This document shows positions 57,950-64,000 of a stretch of DNA of 64,000 nucleotides, piece by piece. Source of the stretch: an uncultured Bacteroidales bacterium (lineage in GTDB: Bacteria; Bacteroidota; Bacteroidia; Bacteroidales; UBA932); assembly GCA_905235995.1 (NCBI GenBank), contig CAJONI010000020.1, positions 1 to 64,000 of the forward strand, given 5' to 3'. The notes beneath the pieces were generated by a model. It searched no databases. It had not been told where the DNA came from and worked only from the letters and a program-made list of their open reading frames with translations. A program made the translations under genes and the position numbers. Position 1 is the first letter of the stretch. Every line of letters starts with the position of its first letter.

Positions 57950-59302
57950 TTATTTGCCGCTGCCAGGCACGTGTACCTTGTATTTCGACATGTCCATCTT
58001 GCCCATTTCGAGTTTCTCGGGCGTGAGGTCCATGTCGGCCGCACTGATGTCATCCCATTCGGTAGTGGCGCCGGTATAGGCTGCTTCGCGGCCCATGACT
58101 GCGCAAAGGGAGGACATGCCGCACTCGCCGGCTTCCACGTATGCCTCGCCGGAACGGATGTGGTTGACCCAGTCGACATGCTCGAGCACGTAGGGATTCT
58201 CCTGGCTGAACTTTGCCCTTGAGGCCTCGTAGTCGAACTTCCAGAGTACATTGCCATTGTAGTCGTAGATGGCGTCGTCTTCAGACTTCCAGTAGCCTTT
58301 CGTGCCGCGGACCGTCTCGCTCACATTGTTGGAGCAGCCGTCGATCTGGCGGCACATGCTGTGGAGGTGTACGCCGTTCTCATATACGAAGTCCACGCTG
58401 AAATTGTCATACTGGTCGCCGGTTATGCGGCGCTGGCGACTTCCGAACGCAGTGGCCTTGATAGGGTGCTTGTAGCCTATCATCCAGTTGAATACGTCGA
58501 TGTTGTGGACGTGTTGCTCCACGATGTGGTCGCCGGAGAGCCACTCCCAGTTGACCCAGTCGCGGATCATCCATTCCATGTCGCTCCAACCCTTTTCACG
58601 CTCCTTGTACCAGAGCATGCCGCCGTTCCAGTAGACGTTGCCGCCAGTGATCTCGCCGATCATTCCTTCCTGGATCTTCTGGAAAGCTTCAACATAGGGG
58701 CGCTGGTGGTGGCGCTGGGTGCCGCAGACTACGCTCAGGCCCTTGGCCTCGGCCTGTTTGGCGGTAGCCATGATGGTGCGGTAGCCCTTGGAATCCACGC
58801 AGATGGGCTTCTCGAGGAAGGAATGCACACCCTTGGAGGTGGCGTACTGGAAATGTACGGGACGGAACACCGGCGGGGTGGCGACGATCACCATGTCCAC
58901 TCCGGAATCGATGACCTTCTGATAGGCGTCGAAGCCTACGAAGCAGTTCTCTTCGGGGACTTCCTGTCCGTGGGCCTCGGCGATCGAGGAGCGGGCGGCC
59001 TTGACCCTGTCGGGGAACACGTCGCCGAGGGCGGTGACGGTGATGCCGTCGGCTGCTTCCAGCAGGTTGTCCACGGCGCCTGTGCCGCGGCCGCCGCAAC
59101 CGATGAGGCCTACCTTGAGTTCACGTCCGGGATTGGCCTTGTCGGGGAGTTCGGGTACGTAGTAGGTTCCTGCCGCACGGAGGGGTTTGGCGGTTTCCTT
59201 GCCGCCGGTGCAGGCGGACAGTAGCGAAGCGCCCGCCACGGAGGCTGCGCCCAGGGCCGCGCTGGTGGAAAGGAATGCGCGTCTGCTGATTTTGTTGCTC
59301 AT
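57950..59302 (-). CDS. Gfo/Idh/MocA family oxidoreductase with Tat-like signal
   Basis: SRRAFLSTSAALGAASVAGASLLSAC; KVGLIGCGGRGTGAVDNLL; FLEKPICVD. Confidence 0.92.
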   Translation of the reverse strand: MSNKISRRAFLSTSAALGAASVAGASLLSACTGGKETAKPLRAAGTYYVPELPDKANPGRELKVGLIGCGGRGTGAVDNLLEAADGITVTALGDVFPDRVKAARSSIAEAHGQEVPEENCFVGFDAYQKVIDSGVDMVIVATPPVFRPVHFQYATSKGVHSFLEKPICVDSKGYRTIMATAKQAEAKGLSVVCGTQRHHQRPYVEAFQKIQEGMIGEITGGNVYWNGGMLWYKEREKGWSDMEWMIRDWVNWEWLSGDHIVEQHVHNIDVFNWMIGYKHPIKATAFGSRQRRITGDQYDNFSVDFVYENGVHLHSMCRQIDGCSNNVSETVRGTKGYWKSEDDAIYDYNGNVLWKFDYEASRAKFSQENPYVLEHVDWVNHIRSGEAYVEAGECGMSSLCAVMGREAAYTGATTEWDDISAADMDLTPEKLEMGKMDMSKYKVHVPGSGK

Positions 59303-59335
59303 GGTAAATGAATTATTGTTGTTTATAATTATTTG

Positions 59336-60865
59336 TCATTCAATTCCTTCGGGCACGTCGCACACTACCCTGAACCCGATTCCCCTGATATCGGAATACC
59401 ACCAGATGCTCTTTGGATTCTGGGGGTCGGTGCGGAGCCAGTCGTCGTGGCGGGTGTGCTCGCGGGCGGCGCAGCGCACCCTGTCAGCGCCGTCGGCATA
59501 GGAGCCGCCGCGCACGACGTGTTCGGTGCCCTGAGCGGGCCCCTTGGGGTCGAGGTCGCCGTCGCTGATTCCGTCATAGGCGTCTTCTGCATACCAGTCG
59601 GAGCAATATTCCATCACGTTGCCGAGCATGTTCTTAAGGCCGAAGGGGTTGGAGGCCACTGAGCGCGGCTCCTGCGTCCTGGCCCGGGAGGTCGGCTCGA
59701 AGACGACGTAGCGGCCGATTACGGAAGTGTCGGCCTTGTGCATGAAGCGCAGGCCCTTGCCGTCAGAATAGCGGCGGGCGTCGCCTTCGAAGAAATAGTC
59801 GCCCTGGGTGCCGCCACGGGCCGCGTATTCCCATTCGGCTTCGGTGGGCAGGCGGTAGTGCCGGCCAGTCTTGAGCGAGAGCCACTGGCAGAAGGTTTCG
59901 GCTGCGTAGTGCGTCATAGTGATGGCGGGGCGCTCGCCCATGCCCCAGCCCTGGTCTGGGAAGCCGAAGGGCGGGGTAGGCCCCGTCACGGCGTCCAGGT
60001 CTTCACGGCTGTTTGCGGCATATACCTTGGCGGGAGGGGTGCGGCCCTCCGACATCGTCTCATTGTAGAAGCTCCAGAACTGTTGCCAGCTGATTTCGGC
60101 CTCGCCCATGAAGAAGGGGGAGACTCTCACTTTCTTCTGCGGCCCTTCGTCGCTGCGGCGTCCGCTTTCGTTCTCCGGGCTTCCGAGCATGAACTCACCG
60201 CCGGGGACGGCCACCATGCGTATGGAGGCGTTCGTCCCGGGGACGGTCTCGGTGAAGTCTTCGAACCTGGTCACGTCTGCGGCCGAGTCGTAGATTTCGC
60301 CTGTGCCGGTATCCATCTTGCCTTCCAGTTTCTTGTGGGTGTAGCCGGGAATGTAGTGTCCGGCGTTGAGGTGGCAGCTGATGCACTGGAGCTTGAGCTC
60401 TGCGTGGTCGTCGTAGTAGAGGTGGGCGGCCACGCCGTCGTCGGAGATGCCTTCAGGATAGAGGTCCTGGTGGCACTGGATGCAGGATTCGTTGTAGACT
60501 ATCTTTTCGGCGTGTTCGACCTGCCGCTTGGCTTCCCAGTCAAAACTGTCCTTGTCGCGGGTGGCCTTCGCCCAGATGTCCTTGGCTCCCATGCGGAGCT
60601 TGGCCATATAGTAGCGGGCGACGCCGGCTTCCTTGGGGGGAAGGTGGCAGGCTGCGCAGTCGGTCACCACACCGCTCCCGTTGAGGTAATGGGGCGACTG
60701 CTTCCAGAGACGGTCGGCGTCTTCATGGTAGTGGCAGCTCATGCAGTAGTCGCTGGTGGAGGTGTGGGTCTCAACGACCGACAGCGACCAGAACACGCAT
60801 ACACCCAGCACGATTCCGCCAAGGATTGCGAACAGTATCACTGTTTTCTTATCTGAAGCCGACAT
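59336..60865 (-). CDS. Fusion: tetraheme NapC/NrfH-like cytochrome c and SUMF1/FGE domain
   Basis: Four CxxCH motifs (CMSCH, CAACH, CIQCH, CISCH); SUMF1 motifs YRLPTEAEWEYAARGG, LGNVMEYCSDWY, HVVRGGSY. Confidence 0.88.
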   Translation of the reverse strand: MSASDKKTVILFAILGGIVLGVCVFWSLSVVETHTSTSDYCMSCHYHEDADRLWKQSPHYLNGSGVVTDCAACHLPPKEAGVARYYMAKLRMGAKDIWAKATRDKDSFDWEAKRQVEHAEKIVYNESCIQCHQDLYPEGISDDGVAAHLYYDDHAELKLQCISCHLNAGHYIPGYTHKKLEGKMDTGTGEIYDSAADVTRFEDFTETVPGTNASIRMVAVPGGEFMLGSPENESGRRSDEGPQKKVRVSPFFMGEAEISWQQFWSFYNETMSEGRTPPAKVYAANSREDLDAVTGPTPPFGFPDQGWGMGERPAITMTHYAAETFCQWLSLKTGRHYRLPTEAEWEYAARGGTQGDYFFEGDARRYSDGKGLRFMHKADTSVIGRYVVFEPTSRARTQEPRSVASNPFGLKNMLGNVMEYCSDWYAEDAYDGISDGDLDPKGPAQGTEHVVRGGSYADGADRVRCAAREHTRHDDWLRTDPQNPKSIWWYSDIRGIGFRVVCDVPEGIE

Positions 60866-60937
60866 ATCGAGCGAAGTTAGGTATTTTACGGCAATTTTAC
60901 AATACTTTTCGCCTGTCGGACGATGCGGAGATACGTT

Positions 60938-62962
60938 TCAGGAAGGGTCTACGTCGACGGTGATGCGCGTATGTCCCTTGAAGTCACGCTCGATAGCGTC
61001 GATGCGCCCGTGCAGGGCGCGTTTGGTGCCTGCCAGGGCGCGGGTACGCGGCAGCTTTATCCATAGCTGTGCGATATGCTCGCCGGCAACGAGGTCTACG
61101 GCAGGGGATATGGGTCCGGCAATGTCGCCTATTCCGACCTCACCTGCCGCCTCGGAGATGAGTCGGCAGACATTCCATACCCGACCTTCGTATTTGTCTT
61201 TCACCGTTATGCAGATCAGCCTCACATAAGGCGGATAGGAGAAGGCCTTGCGCTCGGCCAGCAGGCCTGACGGACGGTCGGGAACCTGGCCGGGGTTCAG
61301 CAGCCGCTGCAGCACCGGGTGTTCCGGCTGGGCGGTCTGGACAATGATCTTTCCGCGTTCGCCTCGTCGGCCGCTGCGTCCCATCAGCTGTACGAGCAGT
61401 TGCCATGCCCGTTCATCGCTGCGGAAATCAGGCACGGCGAAGAGGCTGTCGGCGCTGACTACGACCACGAGGGCGAGGCGCTCGAAATCGAAACCCTTGG
61501 TGATCATCTGCGTACCGACGAGTATGTCGATGCGGCCTTCCGCGAAGTCGCGTAGCAAACGTTCCTGTTCTGTCTTGCTGGCGGTGGTGTCGGCGTCAAA
61601 TCGGGCTATGACGCGGTCGGGGAATGCTTCGCGCAGCTCTTCCTCCAGCTTTTCCGTGCCGGCGCCGCGCTCCTGCAGGGCCGGTTCTTTGCACGAGGGG
61701 CAGCGCATGGTGAAGCTGCGGTGGTATCCGCAATAGTGGCAGGCCAGGGTGTTGTTGAACTTGTGGTAGCTCAGCGCTACATTGCAATGGGGGCAGCGTG
61801 CTGGCTCGCCGCAGGCATCGCACTGGACTACAGGGGCGTAGGCCCTGCGTGAGCGGAAGACCATCACCTGCTTCCCGCCATCGAGGGTCGCGGCCATCTC
61901 CTTGAGCACCTTTCGTGAGAAGGAACCATCCATGTTGCCCAGCCTTCGTGCCCGGTTGGTGTCGACTATCTCCACGAGCGGATCTTCGCCGCCATGGTAG
62001 CGTCCTGCCAGTTCAACCTTTGCGAACTTGCGGGTCTCGACGTTGTAGAGCGCCTCGTAGGAAGGCGTCGCGCTTCCCAGCACTATCTCTGCGCCCCTCT
62101 GGGCGGCGAGCACCAGCGCCGCGTCGCGGCCATTGTAGCGCGGAGCCGTGTCGTCCTGCTTGTAGGAACGGTCGTGCTCCTCGTCCACGACCACCAGACC
62201 CAGCCTGCGGAAGGGGAGGAAAACGGCGGAGCGGGTCCCCAGAATGATGCGGGGGGTGGAATCGCTGCGCAGGGTGTCGATCACTGCCATGCGCTGCGGT
62301 ACCGTGTTCCCGGAATGATATACTTTCAGGGCGGAGCCGAATACCTCTTCCAGGCGCTGCTGCAGTTGCTTCGATATTGCAATTTCCGGTACGAGATAGA
62401 GCACGTCGCACCCGGCCTGCAACTGTTCGGCGGCCAGATGGATGTAGAGTTCGGTCTTGCCGCTGCCGGTCGCGCCGTGTAGCAGCACAGGCTTCTTGCT
62501 GCCAAAACCTTCCTTCACCTGGCCGAGGGCCTCCTGCTGGCTTTCGGATAGATCCTTGAGAGTAAAGCTCGCGGGCGGAGGCTGCACCTTCTTTTCCTTG
62601 CGCTTGCGTGGAGGAGCGGGACGCAGGATGGCCCGCTGCATGCCCAGATTGCACGCTGCGCGGAATACTTCCCCTGCGGTGCACATATAATAGTCGGCGA
62701 CGGATTGCCAGAACGAGAGTTCTTCCGGGGTGACGGCGGGATGGTCGGGAAGGGCGGCCACGGGCTCTATCGACGAAAGATTCACCCCGGCCGGAGCGCT
62801 GTCGCGCACTTCAGTCACCACTCCCAGCGCAGGATGCCCGCGCAGGGGGACCTGCACCCAGGTGCCGGCATCAGCCTCCCATCCCGACGGAAGCCGGTAG
62901 GTGAGGGGTTCTTTCATCTTCAAGGGGAGCAGCACTTCCACATATCTCTTCTCCTGTGCCAT
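60938..62962 (-). CDS. priA: Primosomal protein N' (replication restart helicase PriA)
   Basis: LLHGATGSGKTELYIHLA, VVVDEEHDRSYKQ, GTQMITKGFDFE, zinc-binding CDACGEPARCPHC; start reassigned to MAQEKRY. Confidence 0.95.
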   Translation of the reverse strand: MAQEKRYVEVLLPLKMKEPLTYRLPSGWEADAGTWVQVPLRGHPALGVVTEVRDSAPAGVNLSSIEPVAALPDHPAVTPEELSFWQSVADYYMCTAGEVFRAACNLGMQRAILRPAPPRKRKEKKVQPPPASFTLKDLSESQQEALGQVKEGFGSKKPVLLHGATGSGKTELYIHLAAEQLQAGCDVLYLVPEIAISKQLQQRLEEVFGSALKVYHSGNTVPQRMAVIDTLRSDSTPRIILGTRSAVFLPFRRLGLVVVDEEHDRSYKQDDTAPRYNGRDAALVLAAQRGAEIVLGSATPSYEALYNVETRKFAKVELAGRYHGGEDPLVEIVDTNRARRLGNMDGSFSRKVLKEMAATLDGGKQVMVFRSRRAYAPVVQCDACGEPARCPHCNVALSYHKFNNTLACHYCGYHRSFTMRCPSCKEPALQERGAGTEKLEEELREAFPDRVIARFDADTTASKTEQERLLRDFAEGRIDILVGTQMITKGFDFERLALVVVVSADSLFAVPDFRSDERAWQLLVQLMGRSGRRGERGKIIVQTAQPEHPVLQRLLNPGQVPDRPSGLLAERKAFSYPPYVRLICITVKDKYEGRVWNVCRLISEAAGEVGIGDIAGPISPAVDLVAGEHIAQLWIKLPRTRALAGTKRALHGRIDAIERDFKGHTRITVDVDPS

Positions 62963-63048
62963 CGCTGTCGTATTAGATTCTCTTGCGAAATTAGTATAAA
63001 TTTTTTGCAGAATAAAAAAAATACGTACCTTTGCACTCCCCAAAACAA

Positions 63049-63121
<73 letters not shown>

Positions 63122-63133
63122 CAAAGAGAGAGA

Positions 63134-63326
63134 GAGAGGCTCAGGCCTCTCTCTCTCTTTGTGGTGCCGGAGGCACCGTTTTTACTGGGGCACATCCCCA
63201 GACCCCTCGCGCGTTCCGCGCGGTCTTACGAGAGGCTCAGGCCTCTCTCTCTTTTTGTGGTGCCGTGGGCACCGATTCTACGGGGGACACGGCCCCCCGG
63301 GACCCCCTCGCGCCGGAGGCGCGTAG
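63134..63326 (+). repeat. Structured tandem duplication (2 x about 96 bp) directly downstream of tRNA-Phe
   Basis: Units 63134-63229 and 63230-63326 both start GAGAGGCTCAGGCCTCTC and contain equivalent hairpins. Confidence 0.85.
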
Positions 63327-63435
63327 ATTGCAGTATTATCTGCCGTAAGGGCGAAGCGGCGGGTGGTGTATGCGTAAGCCGAGCTTTTTTTGCGAGGCGT
63401 CGCATCACCAGAGCCGCGAAGACCGCAGAGGGCGG

Positions 63436-64000
63436 TTATTTCAGGATGGGTTTGAGGACTTCGCGGAATTCGGGCATGGGGCATTTGGTCTCGCGCTCGA
63501 CGATCAGGGTCTTCAGGCCGGCATAGGGCCTGACCTCTTCCTCGATGTCCTTCAGCGGACGGTCGCTGCCGAAGTAGACGGGAGCGAAGCAGTCCCAGAA
63601 TCTCATGGCGAGAGCCTTCGGCATGTGGAAGGTCTCCTGGATGAATTCCTCCTGGCTGAGATAGCAGCACAGGTAGACCATTCCTATGTCGAAGAGATTG
63701 TAACCGTAGCAGAAATCGCCCAGGTCGATGAAATAGCGCTTGTCACCGACGAAGATCGCGTTGCTGTACTGCAGGTCGCCGTGGATGGCCGTGTCGGTGT
63801 CGGGAGCGTCGGCTATGAAGCGCACCAGCTTGTTCTTTTCGGCCTGGGTGAAGAACGGATTGCTGGCCAGCAGCTTGTAGTAGTGGTCCTTCACGCTTTC
63901 GAACCTGGTCGTGTCGAGGTGTACCTGGTGAAGCTTCTTGCACATCTGCGCGAATTCGGTCGCGTAGCGCTCCACGTTTTCTGGGTTTTCGCCCGTTGCG
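63436..64000 (-). CDS. Phosphotransferase (aminoglycoside phosphotransferase/choline kinase-like), N-terminus beyond window edge
   Basis: TAIHGDLQYSNAIFVGDKRYFIDLGDFCYG (HGDxxxxN, DxxD-type motifs). Confidence 0.75.
   Translation of the reverse strand, partial: ATGENPENVERYATEFAQMCKKLHQVHLDTTRFESVKDHYYKLLASNPFFTQAEKNKLVRFIADAPDTDTAIHGDLQYSNAIFVGDKRYFIDLGDFCYGYNLFDIGMVYLCCYLSQEEFIQETFHMPKALAMRFWDCFAPVYFGSDRPLKDIEEEVRPYAGLKTLIVERETKCPMPEFREVLKPILK

Overview
High-GC Bacteroidales-type chromosomal window (lineage inferred from gene content and from recurrent TAnnTTTG -7 promoter boxes). Most of it is housekeeping: ptb/ackA, ettA, obgE, rpsU-xerC-hpf, parAB, prs/nadE, xseAB, a five-gene glycogen cluster, ribF, greA, tsaB, ileS-dksA-lspA, priA, tRNA-Ser(UGA) and tRNA-Phe(GAA). 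Two accessory islands stand out. (1) About 45.9-51.2 kb, minus strand: a peptide-export locus with a C39-peptidase ABC transporter (PCAT), two tandem small double-glycine-leader peptides (one below the 60-aa ORF cutoff and absent from the supplied track), a tetraloop hairpin, TolC and a MacA/HlyD-like adaptor, preceded by a 51-aa single-TM protein. It resembles a two-peptide (class IIb-like) bacteriocin system for a Gram-negative envelope. (2) About 3.9-10.3 kb: three copies of a 111-bp element with terminal inverted repeats. Two direct copies bracket a RAYT/IS200-like HUH transposase gene, and several element ends lie exactly 10 nt from a TACCTTTG promoter box. Other leads: unusual fusions (S51 peptidase + ATP-grasp; GT3 glycogen synthase + GT35 phosphorylase; tetraheme NapC/NrfH + SUMF1; Hpt + Adk), an extended Shine-Dalgarno in front of rpsU, a structured tandem repeat fused to the 3' end of tRNA-Phe, and a terminator-like hairpin in the greA leader. 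All calls come from reading the sequence; no database search was run.
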